From NCBI GenBank assembly GCA_963662375.2, contig CAXXRP010000015.1:186001-250000 (forward strand): a DNA stretch of 64,000 nt. Reading direction: 5' to 3'. Positions 51,381 through 60,713 of the stretch are shown piece by piece. Position numbers and translations under genes: made by a program. Position 1 is the first letter of the stretch. Every line of letters begins with the position of its first letter. The notes under the pieces were generated by a model, which saw only the letters and a list, made by a program, of their open reading frames with translations, ran no database searches and was not told where the DNA came from. The stretch comes from UBA11612 sp963662375. Its GTDB lineage: Bacteria; Pseudomonadota; Alphaproteobacteria; Rhodospirillales; Rhodospirillaceae.

Positions 51381-54300
51381 CTAAGCCACGTCCCGCATTT
51401 CTGCGGCGGCCTTGAGGTCCACGGAGACCAGGCGCGAGACGCCGCGCTCGCCCATGGTTACACCGAACAGGCGATCCATGCGGGCCATGGTCATGCGGTG
51501 GTGGGTGACCACCAGCACGCGGGTTTCGGTCTGCTTGATGATCTCGGCCAGCAAGTTGCAGAAGCGGTCGACGTTGGCATCGTCCAAGGGTGCGTCCACC
51601 TCGTCCAGGATGCAGATGGGCGCGGGGTTGGTCATGAACACCGAGAACAGAAGCGCCACCGCCGTCAGGGCCTGTTCGCCGCCCGAAAGCAGAGCCAAAT
51701 TGCCCAGCCGCTTGCCCGGAGGGCTGGCCATTATCTCCAGGCCGGCCTCCAGCGGATCGTTTGCTTCGGTCAGTGCCAAATGGGCGCGTCCGCCGCCGAA
51801 CAGCTTGGCGAACAAGTTGCTGAAATGTGCGTTTACCTCACGGAAGGACTTTAAAAGGCGCTCGCGACCTTCCTTGTTCAACTTGGCAATGCCTTCGCGC
51901 AGACGCTGGATGGCGCTAACGAGGTCGTCGCGCTCCGATGTCAGCCCGCCAATTTTCTCCGTCAGCTCTTCGCTCTCATGTTCGGCGCGCAGATTAATGG
52001 CCCCTAGATTGTCGCGTTCGCTGAGCAGTCGTTGCAGGCGTTTCTCGGATTGCTCTAGCGTCGGCGGCACCTCGCCGTCCTTAAGTTTGGTGTGCGCGCG
52101 GACATCGCTAGGCTCACAGTTGATGCGCTCGCCGATATGTTCGTCGATGACGCCAAGGCTTTGCGTGCCCTGAACAACGGTGGACTCGCGGCGCACTCGT
52201 TCCTCGCGGGCGCCGGACAGTGCGTGTTCGGCTTCCCGCAGCGCTTTGTCCGCTACGGCCAATTTGTCCTCGCCGTCCGTCAATGCATCCGCCGCGGTGC
52301 GGCGTTCTATTTCCGCCTTGTCCAACTCGATCATTAAGGCTTTGCGTTGCGCGGCGATTTCATCAGGTCGGCTGGCCAGGGCGGTGATTTCATCGTCGGC
52401 GACTTTCCGGCGCTGCTGCAATTCACCTTGTTGGCGCGCCGCTTCGTCCTTGCGCACGGTCCAGGACTCCGCCTCGCTTTCCAGGGCCGCAAGGCGCCGC
52501 GTCCGGTCCTCAGTTTGCCGCGCCAGACTGTCATACACCGCGCGGGTATCCATCAAATCTTGGCGCAAGGCGATCAGGCCGCCTTGTTTGCTTTCTACCG
52601 CATTGCGCAGGTTCGCGCCGTCGCCTAGTTCACTTAAGCGCCCTTGCGCGGTATCGATCTGCGTTTGGGCTTCGTCGTATTCGGTCTGAAGCTGCGCGCG
52701 GCTATCCGCGATGCTGTCTACGCGGCCTTCCAGCGCCGCCATTTTCTGGCGCAGGTCCACCAAGGCTTCACGCGCGCTGTTGCGTGCATCTTCTACCACC
52801 CGCACTTCGGCGCGTGCGGTTTGTTCGGCGGCTTGCGCGTTGGCAACGGCGTGCTTGGCACCGTCCGCGGTTTTTTCCGCTGACTTTAACGTCGCGGCGG
52901 ACGCATCAAGATTGCCGCGCAGGTCTTTCAAACGGTTGCGCTGTTTCAACCGTGTCGCCGCGGCGGTGGGGGCCCCGGCGAGGGCAATGAACCCGTCCCA
53001 GCGCCATAAATCACCGGCCTGAGTGACCAGCCGTTGGCCGGGCTTTAAGAGAGAGACACGCGTTGCCGCCGCCTCGGTGTCCTCAACAATGCCAATCTGC
53101 GAGAGGCGGCGTCCAAGGCGCTCGGGGGCCCGTACCACGTCCGACAGCGGGCGCGTGCCTTCCGGTAACGGCGTGTGCTGAATAAACGGCGGCAACTCCG
53201 CCCAGCGCATGGGCGAGTCATCGTCACTTGCCGCCGACAGATCGTCGCCCAGCGCGGCTCCCAATGCCGCTTCGAAGCCCGTGTCCACGGATACGGAATC
53301 GATAATCGGCTTCCACGAACTTTCGCTCTTGGGGTCCGACAGCAAGCTTTCCAGCGCTGCGGCTTCCGCATGCAGTTTGGTATGTTCGGCTGTTTTTATC
53401 TGGGCGTTCTCCCGCGCGGCCTCGTACGCGCTTTGCGTGCGCATCCGCTCGGTCTCGCTGTCCTCCCAGCTGGTGCGCGCGGCGCTTAGCGTGGTTTCCG
53501 CTGCTGCAGTTTTTCTTTCCTCGGCGGCGACTGTTTCCGGCGACAACGCGTCCTCGCGAACGATTTCAAGTTGTTGAGTGGCCTCCTGGAGGCGCCTTTC
53601 AGCGCGTTGACGGCGCAGATCGCCCTCCTTCAACTGCTGGCGTGCGGCGGCCCGCGACGTATCGCCCTCCGCCACCTGCCTGTTAAGCCCCACCAAATCT
53701 TCTTCCACTGCTTCGACGGTCTTCGCGGCGGCCATCAATGTCTCGCGTGCCTTCTCGCGGTTGCCGGCCTCGGCCGCTGACTCTGCATTTAGCTGTGCAT
53801 GTTCTTCCTCAATGCGGCCTAGCGCTGTCGCGGCGTCACTGAGCCGGACGCGCTCTCGTTCAAGATCGTTGCAGACTTGCGCGAGGCGCATCGCGGCCGC
53901 CTCCCGCGCCCGAGTCACGCGCTCCAGTTCTTCGTCCAATTTCTCCCGCGCAATGACGAAACGCTGCAGTTTCGCCGCGGCTTCCGCTTCCGCCTTGCGC
54001 AAATCGGGCATCGACGCTGCAGCGTTTGCGTGTACCGCCGAGGCATTGCTGGCTTCGCCCATGCGGGCGGTAGCCACGTCCTCGGCTTCCTTCAGCGCCG
54101 CACGCGTCGAATCAAGGTGCGCAGTTGCCTCCTCGCGCTTAATCAGCAAGACCAGCGCTTCGGCGGACCTGATGCTGTCGCTGATGGTGCGGTACCGTGC
54201 CGCTTGCCGTGCCTGTTTCTTCAGGCCGTCTAATTGCGCCTCAAGGGCGACGATGACGTCGTTAAGCCGCGCCAGATTGCCTGCCGCCGCTTGCAAGCGC

Positions 54301-54848
54301 AGCTCGGCTTCGTGGCGCCGGTTGTGCAGGCCGGTGATGCCGGCGGCTTCTTCCAAAAGGTGGCGCCGCTGCGCGGGCTTGGCGTTGATGATGGCGCCGA
54401 TCCGCCCCTGGCTAACAATAGCTGTGGACCGCGCACCGGTGGCGACGTCGGCGAATAAAAGCTGCACGTCCTTAGCGCGCACCTCGCGCCCGTTCACACG
54501 ATAAAGCGAACCCCTGTCGCGTTCGATGCGCCGTGTGACTTCAATTTTCTCGCCATCGTTGAATTGCGCCGGGGCGTTGCGGGCTGGATTGTCGAGAAGC
54601 ACCGAAACTTCGGCGATGTTCCGCGCGGGCCTGTCGCGCGTCCCGCCGAAGATCACCTCGTTCATTTCGCTGCCGCGCAACTGCTTGGCGGAGGTTTCGC
54701 CCATTACCCAGCGCAGAGCTTCGACCACGTTGGACTTGCCGCAACCGTTGGGGCCGACTACGCCGGTCAGGCCCGGTTGAATGATGAGTTCCGTTGAATC
54801 CACGAAAGATTTAAAGCCGGCCAGCCGCAGTTTTAAAAACGTAACCAA
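51381..54848 (-). CDS. smc: Chromosome segregation ATPase SMC
   Basis: The 1155-residue protein has the full SMC architecture: Walker A GPNGCGKSN at 32-40, two long coiled coils (about 170-500 and 660-1000) around a central hinge, the ABC signature LALLSGGEQALTAVALLF and Walker B ICILDEVDAPLDDANV near the C-terminus. It forms the condensin complex that compacts and segregates the chromosome. The start is a TTG at 54848 that gives the conserved opening LKLRLAGFKSFVDSTEL. The dsbA-like gene lies 72 bases upstream on the same strand. Confidence 0.96.
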   Translation of the reverse strand: MVTFLKLRLAGFKSFVDSTELIIQPGLTGVVGPNGCGKSNVVEALRWVMGETSAKQLRGSEMNEVIFGGTRDRPARNIAEVSVLLDNPARNAPAQFNDGEKIEVTRRIERDRGSLYRVNGREVRAKDVQLLFADVATGARSTAIVSQGRIGAIINAKPAQRRHLLEEAAGITGLHNRRHEAELRLQAAAGNLARLNDVIVALEAQLDGLKKQARQAARYRTISDSIRSAEALVLLIKREEATAHLDSTRAALKEAEDVATARMGEASNASAVHANAAASMPDLRKAEAEAAAKLQRFVIAREKLDEELERVTRAREAAAMRLAQVCNDLERERVRLSDAATALGRIEEEHAQLNAESAAEAGNREKARETLMAAAKTVEAVEEDLVGLNRQVAEGDTSRAAARQQLKEGDLRRQRAERRLQEATQQLEIVREDALSPETVAAEERKTAAAETTLSAARTSWEDSETERMRTQSAYEAARENAQIKTAEHTKLHAEAAALESLLSDPKSESSWKPIIDSVSVDTGFEAALGAALGDDLSAASDDDSPMRWAELPPFIQHTPLPEGTRPLSDVVRAPERLGRRLSQIGIVEDTEAAATRVSLLKPGQRLVTQAGDLWRWDGFIALAGAPTAAATRLKQRNRLKDLRGNLDASAATLKSAEKTADGAKHAVANAQAAEQTARAEVRVVEDARNSAREALVDLRQKMAALEGRVDSIADSRAQLQTEYDEAQTQIDTAQGRLSELGDGANLRNAVESKQGGLIALRQDLMDTRAVYDSLARQTEDRTRRLAALESEAESWTVRKDEAARQQGELQQRRKVADDEITALASRPDEIAAQRKALMIELDKAEIERRTAADALTDGEDKLAVADKALREAEHALSGAREERVRRESTVVQGTQSLGVIDEHIGERINCEPSDVRAHTKLKDGEVPPTLEQSEKRLQRLLSERDNLGAINLRAEHESEELTEKIGGLTSERDDLVSAIQRLREGIAKLNKEGRERLLKSFREVNAHFSNLFAKLFGGGRAHLALTEANDPLEAGLEIMASPPGKRLGNLALLSGGEQALTAVALLFSVFMTNPAPICILDEVDAPLDDANVDRFCNLLAEIIKQTETRVLVVTHHRMTMARMDRLFGVTMGERGVSRLVSVDLKAAAEMRDVA

Positions 54849-54920
54849 GTAAAATTTGCTCCGAAAGTGGTGCCACGCCGTCTACGCGCGGTTCTTGTTG
54901 CTCCAGATAACAGTACCTTA

Positions 54921-55559
54921 TTAGTCGGCGTCCATGAGTGCGTCGTCGATGGCAGCCTTGAGGGGCTCCCACGGCTCGCCTTCGACAATCTGGTCGTTGA
55001 CAAAAAATGTGGGCGTCGAACGCACCTTGTAAATATTTACGGCAGTGGTGGCTACCTGCTCTATTTCATCGAAGACTGATTTGTTTTTAAGGCATGCATC
55101 AACCTCTTCGCCTGACATGCCCGCCAGTTGTGCATAGCCGCGGATGGTCTTGTTGGGAGCGGCGAAGAAGTCACCCTGGTTTTTGAAGATCATGCCGATG
55201 ATGGATTTGCCCCGCCCCGCCGGGGCGCAACGCGCCACCATGGCCGCCGCTGTCGCCAAGTCTTGCGGCGCGGTCGGGAAGTCGCGGAACACGAAGCGGA
55301 TCTTGCCCGTGTCGATGTAATCTTTTTTCAACTCCGGATACCCGTTCAAATAGAAGCGGGCACAGTGCGGGCAGGTCAGCGACGCGTATTCCACCACCGT
55401 TACCGTGGCGTCGGGGTTGCCCTCGATGAATTCCTTATAGGCAGTTCCCGGCGCGCTGGTGACCGGCGCCGGCTCATCGGCGGCGCGAGCGCCCAAAGCG
55501 CCAATGCCGCCGAGGGCCAAAACGGTTAGCACGATGGCAGATTTACAAAATGCGTTCAC
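54921..55559 (-). CDS. DsbA family thiol-disulfide protein (thioredoxin-like fold)
   Basis: The 212-residue protein starts with a GTG 5 bases after GGAGGACC. A signal peptide (about 1-27, ending ARA) sends it to the periplasm. The active site is CPHC at 63-66, as in DsbA, and the cis-Pro loop is RSTPTFFVNDQIV. It is related to the BdbD/ScsC-like DsbA group, acting in oxidation or isomerisation of exported proteins. A decayed tandem copy lies directly upstream, and smc lies downstream, which is common alphaproteobacterial order. Confidence 0.92.
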   Translation of the reverse strand: MNAFCKSAIVLTVLALGGIGALGARAADEPAPVTSAPGTAYKEFIEGNPDATVTVVEYASLTCPHCARFYLNGYPELKKDYIDTGKIRFVFRDFPTAPQDLATAAAMVARCAPAGRGKSIIGMIFKNQGDFFAAPNKTIRGYAQLAGMSGEEVDACLKNKSVFDEIEQVATTAVNIYKVRSTPTFFVNDQIVEGEPWEPLKAAIDDALMDAD

Positions 55560-55677
55560 CGGTGGTCCTCCGTGGAAAGCGAGCCCAGATGCTGTGGTTC
55601 ATTACCAACATCTGTACCATTTGTGGAGATTTTTAGACGACGAAAAAAGATCGAAAAATGCCCAGGAAAACTGCCAA

Positions 55678-56307
55678 TTACTCGGGATCGGCCAGGGCTT
55701 GATCAATTGCGGCTTTTAGCGGGTCCCAAGGATAGCCCTCGACGATCTGGTCGTTGACAAAGAAGGTGGGCGTCGCACGCATCTGTGAGTATTAGCGGCG
55801 GTGGTCGTGACTCGCTCGATTTCGCCGAAAATCGCTTTGTTCTTCGGGCATTCGTCCACACCTTTCGACGTCATACCCGCCAGCTGTGCGTAGCCGCGGA
55901 TGGCCTCGTTGGGGTTGGCGAAGAAGTTGTCTTGATTCTAGAAAACCATGCCGATGATTGACTTGCCGCGGCCCGCCGAGGTGCAGCGCGCCACTATGGC
56001 GGCTGCAGGTATCAACTGCGGGGGCGGCGTGGGGAAGTCGCGAAACACGAAGCGGATCTTGTCGGTGTCAATGTACTGCGCCTTCAGCAAGGGGTAGTTA
56101 TCCTTATAAAAGCGGGCGCATACCGAACAGGTCAGTAAGGCGTATTCCACCACCGTCACTGCGGCGCCCGGATTCCCCTCGACGCATTCTTCATAAGTTA
56201 GCTGGGACGCTGTCGGCTGCTCTTCGGCCCCATAGAATGGTCGACACGCTGAGGCCGCAGAAGGATAGAACGGCCAGCAATACTGCGGTTTTGCGGAATG
56301 CCCCCAC
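55678..56307 (-). pseudogene. Decayed tandem copy of the DsbA-like gene
   Basis: Reading the minus strand from a GTG at 56307 gives a signal-like VGAFRKTAVLLAVLSFCGLS, then a frameshift near 56205. The next frame reads CVEGNPGAAVTVVEYALLTC, close to the intact neighbour, with CSVC in place of CPHC. A TAG breaks the gene after KSIIGMVF at about 55938; beyond it NQDNFFANPNEAIRGYAQLAG continues, and a further frame change occurs before the cis-Pro loop. The end ALADPE then stop is intact. It is a duplicate that lost function. Confidence 0.9.
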
Positions 56308-56330
56308 CTGATTTTTTCCCTGGATGCAAA

Positions 56331-56858
56331 TTATTCTTTTTCAACAGTGTCGTCACTGTTGTTGGTCCCGCGGCGGCGGCCGGGAGCCTGATCCAGCAGC
56401 GACTTTAGGGCTTCCTCACTCAGTTTGGTGATTGCGCTGATGGAGCAGCGTTCCGGGACGATGCCGTCGTTGACGATGATCGCATCCCCGCCGTAGGCGC
56501 ACAGGCTGAAATCCCGCGAGTAAAAACCCAAGGACTGAGCAAAGCGCAGCCCCCAGCAGGGCCGATCCAATTGGATATGATACGGTTGGCGGCGCGACGG
56601 GGCCCAGACAATGAGGTGGGTATTATTCAGAGGTCGCCAGTCGTAAAGGGTGCGGAAGAAGATGCACTCTTTGCGCCCCCCGGTGATGCGCCCCGGCCGG
56701 TCCTCCAGAACATAGCCGGGATCGTTAGGCGTTTTTGGCGCGGTATCCCTGGCGCTTTCTGATGCGTCCTGCGCGACGGCCGGCGCGACGGCAAATCCCC
56801 CCGCGGCGATGGCGATGCCCCCCAGAATCACCGCAGCTTTGATCTGCAACTGTTTCAT
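56331..56858 (-). CDS. DUF6491-like exported protein
   Basis: The 175-residue protein has a signal peptide ending AVAQ (about residue 30). The mature part shows CIFFRTLYDWRPLNNTHLIVW, then PYHIQLDRPCWGLRFA, FSLCAYGGDAIIV and PERCSISAITKL: four conserved cysteines in the pattern of DUF6491, small periplasmic proteins of unknown role. The acidic, low-complexity tail (NNSDDTVEKE) is not conserved. It lies upstream of the dsbA pair on the same strand. Confidence 0.75.
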   Translation of the reverse strand: MKQLQIKAAVILGGIAIAAGGFAVAPAVAQDASESARDTAPKTPNDPGYVLEDRPGRITGGRKECIFFRTLYDWRPLNNTHLIVWAPSRRQPYHIQLDRPCWGLRFAQSLGFYSRDFSLCAYGGDAIIVNDGIVPERCSISAITKLSEEALKSLLDQAPGRRRGTNNSDDTVEKE

Positions 56859-57049
56859 TCAAATTCCTCGGGCCCAGTTTCTAGACGGCCCTGCTAAGCG
56901 TCCCCCACGGCACTGAGCCGGCCATTTAGGCCGTCACCTTTCCGCCTGGAGCGGCTGGTGTTTGGTTGTTTCGACAGGCTCCGATTTGCACCCCGAATTG
57001 GGCGATTGTAGGGCAGCCGCGTCCCCAGTCCCCCCGCCGCCTAGGCCAC

Positions 57050-57235
57050 TCAGAACGAATATACGAGATAAGAGCTGAAGTTGAACTGATTTGCCGTGCC
57101 TCGCAATTACACCAAGGGGTTGTTCTTGGCCACATCCAACAGATGCGAATAGCCAGCGTTGGCGATCACGCCGAAGTTAGAGCTTATATATTTGGAGGAC
57201 GCCCAAGTGGTGGAGATATTGGTGCCCACGGCACG
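57050..57235 (-). pseudogene. MipA/OmpV-type outer-membrane protein remnant (C-terminal fragment)
   Basis: The minus strand reads WASSKYISSNFGVIANAGYS, then HLLDVAKNNPLV, an in-frame TAA, and LRGTANQFNFSSYLVYSF before the natural stop at 57050. This matches the closing strands of the MipA/OmpV family (GYSRLLGDAADSPIV, then a terminal aromatic strand). A TAG at 57236 limits the fragment upstream and no further part is found. Judged from about 60 residues. Confidence 0.5.
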
Positions 57236-57293
57236 CTATCGTCGCGGTAAACGGCGGCTCTTGGTCATCATGTTTGGTTCACCTGATGCTGGC

Positions 57294-57824
57294 TTATTGT
57301 GCGGGGAAAGTGTGACGGGCGGCGGGCAAGTCATCAACGTCCCCGGCGGCGCGCCGTTGCACGGCAGCGCCCAAACGGTCGAGGGCCTCGGTGACGGTGG
57401 ATGGTTTAGAGGTCGCGGTTTTCAACGGCTTCGCCGGTTTTTTGGCGCGCGGCCCCCGGTTCGGCAAGGGGCCTTGCGCGGCTTGGACTTTGTCGATGGC
57501 GGCGTAGCCAAAAAACCCGTTCACCCGCTCGAGGATCAGCGGTGTTTTGAGATGAAGCATGGTCGCCGCCGCGCCGCTGGAAATGCGCAGAAGCAACGTC
57601 GCGCCGGCGTTTTTTCCGCGCGGGAATTTGATTTGCAGCGGGGCGGCAAAGGCCGCAAGCTCGGGGCCGACGATGGTGGGCCAATGGGAAATGATTTCGC
57701 CGCCGGCAAAGCCGCGTTTGCCCAAGGCCGGTTTAGCGAGGCGCTCAGTCAGGACGCCGATGGTCACCGGACCGCGAGCAAGGCGCTTGCCATGATCCGC
57801 TGCGGTGATTTTCGGTTGCGCCAT
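57294..57824 (-). CDS. DUF721 family protein (DciA-like)
   Basis: The ATG at 57824 gives 176 residues. The N-terminal half contains FAGGEIISHWPTIVGPELAAFAAPLQIKF, the core of DUF721; DciA members load the replicative helicase in bacteria without DnaC. HLKTPLILERVNGFFGYAAIDKV is also typical. The C-terminal 60 residues are a basic, Pro-rich tail. It diverges from mutY and lies upstream of the dsbA/smc block, as in many alphaproteobacteria. Confidence 0.85.
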   Translation of the reverse strand: MAQPKITAADHGKRLARGPVTIGVLTERLAKPALGKRGFAGGEIISHWPTIVGPELAAFAAPLQIKFPRGKNAGATLLLRISSGAAATMLHLKTPLILERVNGFFGYAAIDKVQAAQGPLPNRGPRAKKPAKPLKTATSKPSTVTEALDRLGAAVQRRAAGDVDDLPAARHTFPAQ

Positions 57825-57968
57825 GAGAACTGCCCGGTTGAGCCATGCAAATAAGGTGATCAGGATGCGGGACTCGGCCCAAGGCTGCAAGCGTCAGTTG
57901 GTCGCAACACCTTGAATCGGCGTAAAAGCCCGCGCAAGGTGGGCAAAATGCCAGCCCCATAAATTCAG

Positions 57969-59120
57969 ATGCCGCGCCAACATTTACCGCAGAAACCCAA
58001 AGCCGCCGCGCTGCTCGCTTGGTACGACCGGCATCGGCGGCGTCTACCGTGGCGCGCCCTTCCCGGAAAAACCCCCGACCCCTACGCGGTATGGCTGAGC
58101 GAGATCATGCTGCAGCAAACCACGGTGGTGGCGGTGAGGCCGTATTTCGAAGATTTTTTAAAGCGGTGGCCGACGGTGGAAAAACTTGCGGTGGCGAAGA
58201 TCGAGACGGTCATGGCGGCGTGGGCCGGGCTTGGCTACTACGCCCGGGCGCACAACTTGCACAAATGCGCGGGGGTTATTACGAGGGAGCACGGCGAAAA
58301 ATTTCCCCAAACCGAGGCGGACTTGCGCAAACTGCCGGGGATAGGGCCGTATACGGCCGGGGCGATGGCGGCGATTGCGTTTGGAAAACGTGCGGTGGTG
58401 GTGGACGGCAATGTGGAGCGGGTCATGGCCCGGGTGTTTGCGGTCACCGCGCCGCTGCCGAAATCCAAGGAAAAACTGAGGGATTTAGCCACTGAGTTGA
58501 CGCCAAAAGCGCGGGCGGGGGATTACGCTCAGGCGGTGATGGACTTAGGGGCGACGGTGTGTACGCCCAAATCGCCCCGCTGCGGGCGCTGTCCCTGGGC
58601 CAAAAACTGCGCCGCCTTGCGCGCAGGCATCGCAGAAACTCTGCCCCGCAAAATGCCCAAAACCGCGCGGCCTGTACGGTCCGGCCAGGCGTTTTGGATG
58701 GTCAGAAGGGATGGATGCGTGCTGTTGCGCCGCCGTCCAGCCCGCGGTTTGCTTGGCGGGATGACGGAAATACCGTGCTCGGAGTGGGGTCTTGTGCACG
58801 ACGCGCCTGCGCTCTCTGCACGGTCAGCCGCACGGTCAAGTGTGCAAAACCCCCTGGTGGGTGCACGGTGGAAGGCGCTTTTAGGCACGGTCGAACACAC
58901 TTTTACTCATTTTCATCTGCAATTGACGGTGCTGGCGGCAAATCTCACCGCTGCCCAGGCCAAAAAACTGGACGGCCCGGAGGCCATCTGGATGCCGGTG
59001 GAGAAGATCGGCGGCGCAGGTTTGCCCAGCGTGATGCGCAAGGTGGCCCAGCACGCGGTGAAACAGACCGATTTAATAAGTGGGCGTGGTAAGGTGACGC
59101 ATGAGGGGCGGACGCGTTAA
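57969..59120 (+). CDS. mutY: A/G-specific adenine DNA glycosylase MutY
   Basis: The 383-residue enzyme removes adenine mispaired with 8-oxoguanine. The catalytic Glu is in WLSEIMLQQTTVVAV, the helix-hairpin-helix is LPGIGPYTAGAMAAIAFGK, and VVVDGNVERV holds the catalytic Asp. The 4Fe-4S ligands are C-X6-C-X2-C-X5-C in VCTPKSPRCGRCPWAKNC. A C-terminal NUDIX-like recognition domain follows (FTHFHLQL). It is full length. It diverges from the DUF721 gene with a 144-base promoter region between. Confidence 0.96.
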   Translation: MPRQHLPQKPKAAALLAWYDRHRRRLPWRALPGKTPDPYAVWLSEIMLQQTTVVAVRPYFEDFLKRWPTVEKLAVAKIETVMAAWAGLGYYARAHNLHKCAGVITREHGEKFPQTEADLRKLPGIGPYTAGAMAAIAFGKRAVVVDGNVERVMARVFAVTAPLPKSKEKLRDLATELTPKARAGDYAQAVMDLGATVCTPKSPRCGRCPWAKNCAALRAGIAETLPRKMPKTARPVRSGQAFWMVRRDGCVLLRRRPARGLLGGMTEIPCSEWGLVHDAPALSARSAARSSVQNPLVGARWKALLGTVEHTFTHFHLQLTVLAANLTAAQAKKLDGPEAIWMPVEKIGGAGLPSVMRKVAQHAVKQTDLISGRGKVTHEGRTR

Positions 59121-59208
59121 AAAACGCCGCGCGCGGGGTCGCTTTTCATTGCGCTAACCTTAACGACGAAGTCGGCAACGTTTGAGACGGAGTAGTCCAC
59201 AGCGACTT

Positions 59209-59637
59209 CTACTGTTCGCTCTGCACGCCTTCTCTTTTTTTCCATTGAGCATACGGATAACCGCCAATACGAAAGAACGTCTTTTCGTCTCGCGGGTGGG
59301 GAAAGGGCTTTGTACATCCACTATTGATCGAACACAGCCAAATTTTCTTGCGGCTCATTTTGAATAGCGGACGCGCTTCCGCTTCCAATACATCGTGTTC
59401 TTTAAGTCTATAAGCGCCTGCATTTAACAACCTGAGCAATCGGTCTCGAGTTACCCAAAAGAAAACCTTGTTATTTAAGAGTTTGTACCATTGCAAAGGG
59501 GAGGTGTGCGACGGAAGGTAGCGAATCAATCCATTGTCAGTCATTGGAATTTGATCGCGAACAACGGCCTCTGAGAAACCGCGTTTATTTAGGACCACGG
59601 AAACCGGTCTATGCAATCCACGAAAATTAACCTTCAC
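59209..59637 (-). CDS. DUF7002-like protein, probably N-terminally shortened
   Basis: The 142-residue product matches the later two thirds of a DUF7002-type domain: PMTDNGLIRYLP, NNKVFFWVTRDRLLRLLNAGAYR, and IWLCSINSGCTKPFPHPRDEKTFFRIGGYP. Such proteins usually have an additional 60 or so residues at the N-terminus beginning with a YHLT-type motif, which I do not find upstream. It may be truncated, or the start may be a real shorter form. Function unknown. Its upstream neighbour on the plus strand begins 40 bases away. Confidence 0.55.
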   Translation of the reverse strand: MKVNFRGLHRPVSVVLNKRGFSEAVVRDQIPMTDNGLIRYLPSHTSPLQWYKLLNNKVFFWVTRDRLLRLLNAGAYRLKEHDVLEAEARPLFKMSRKKIWLCSINSGCTKPFPHPRDEKTFFRIGGYPYAQWKKREGVQSEQ

Positions 59638-59677
59638 CCGCCCTCAATTCGTTGGAATAACTGTGCCATACTGCCCT

Positions 59678-60247
59678 ATGCCCCCACGTTTTCCTGAAGG
59701 CTCGAGCGCTTACGATAAGGACGGACGCGCCTACACCGTCGAGGAGGTGGACGGCGGTATGGTTTATTGCACCGCCAGCAATGGGGTCGAGACCGAGTTT
59801 CCCGAAACCGCGCTGATGAACGAGGCCGAGTGGGCGGCACGGAGTGATGGCAGACGGGATGATTCTTATGTGCGCATCAAGCAATCGCGTGCCTATCTTG
59901 CGCTCACGGGGGGCATTTCAAAAAGGGCGGCGGAAAAGTTGCTGGCGCGGGCCGACAGCCTGTTCCCCGGTATTTTAGATTTCATCGCCTACACCGTCGC
60001 GGCGCGATCGCTGAGGGAGAACCGCGACGCGGTGCTGGTGGCGGGTCTTTCTATCATCAAATGCCGGGAGGTTTTCGAGGCCGCCAAGCCGGAAGTGCGC
60101 GCGGCGGTCATGGCCGGGGCGCTGAGCGCGGCGCCCGATAAACTCGTGAGCGGGGCCGAGCTGGGCGATAATCTGCTGCGGGCGATGATTGAGAAAGGAC
60201 TAAACGCGCAAGAGTTCGATGAGTTTCAGGATAGGCCGCGGAAGTAG
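59678..60247 (+). CDS. Conserved hypothetical protein
   Basis: I do not recognise the family. The ATG at 59678 gives 189 residues beginning MPPRFPEGSSAYDKDGRAYTVEEVDGGMVYC, a small beta-rich module with a conserved look (about 1-55). A helical domain follows, with KQSRAYLALTGGISKRAAEKLLARAD and IIKCREVFEAAKPEVRAAVMAG. It is soluble, with no signal peptide. A strong hairpin terminator follows its stop. Confidence 0.6.
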   Translation: MPPRFPEGSSAYDKDGRAYTVEEVDGGMVYCTASNGVETEFPETALMNEAEWAARSDGRRDDSYVRIKQSRAYLALTGGISKRAAEKLLARADSLFPGILDFIAYTVAARSLRENRDAVLVAGLSIIKCREVFEAAKPEVRAAVMAGALSAAPDKLVSGAELGDNLLRAMIEKGLNAQEFDEFQDRPRK

Positions 60248-60266
60248 GGCGTTGTGTTCTCTGGTC

Positions 60267-60303
60267 ATGCTTGCGCGAAGCGCAAGCATCCGGGTTTTTT
60301 TTT
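60267..60303 (+). terminator. Rho-independent terminator
   Basis: ATGCTTGCGC and GCGCAAGCAT form a perfect 10-base stem around a GAA loop, followed after a short spacer by a run of nine T's. It would end transcription of the hypothetical gene at 59678-60247. Confidence 0.85.
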
Positions 60304-60422
60304 GGTTTATAAAACAGGAAACAGATACCTCTGGAATCTCGGGGCCCTTTCTTGGGCCGCGCGTTTTGCGCGGACCCGCGGCCGGCAAGAATGACAAAAA
60401 ATAGAAACGCTGAGAGATAACG

Positions 60423-60707
60423 ATGTTCTACGCAGGCCTGGTTTTATTTTTCGCCCTTCATGTATTTTCGTTCTTCGCCGGTGCGCGCTCGGCGGTGGTG
60501 GCGCGCATCGGGCTCGCGCCCTACCGAGGGCTGTATTCGCTAATCGCGATTGCCTCGGCCCTGTCGTCCGAGCAACGCAAGAAAGAGCCGTACAGCGGCG
60601 GGTCGCTGAAGTACGATGAGGCGGCCGTGATGATCTGTGTGATTCTCGCCGCGGTGGTTTACAGCTCGCACGAATATGTTTCCCGCGTGCCGCTGATGGG
60701 TTTTTAA
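60423..60707 (+). CDS. NnrU-like membrane protein with internal deletion
   Basis: The first 45 residues (MFYAGLVLFFALHVFSFF, then PYRGLYSLIAIAS) match the N-terminal part of NnrU proteins, which have five to six membrane helices and about 190-230 residues. After residue 47 the sequence jumps to SSEQRKKEPYSGGSLKYDEAA, typical of the C-terminal part, and ends after VVYSSHEYVSRVPLMGF. Roughly 100 residues have been lost without changing frame. The product is likely non-functional, although it remains an open frame. Confidence 0.6.
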   Translation: MFYAGLVLFFALHVFSFFAGARSAVVARIGLAPYRGLYSLIAIASALSSEQRKKEPYSGGSLKYDEAAVMICVILAAVVYSSHEYVSRVPLMGF

Positions 60708-60713
60708 GAATTG

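Noticed and set aside
57159..57854. Plus-strand open frame opposite the DUF721 gene.
   Set aside because: It is a shadow of the DUF721 gene, whose motifs are on the minus strand.
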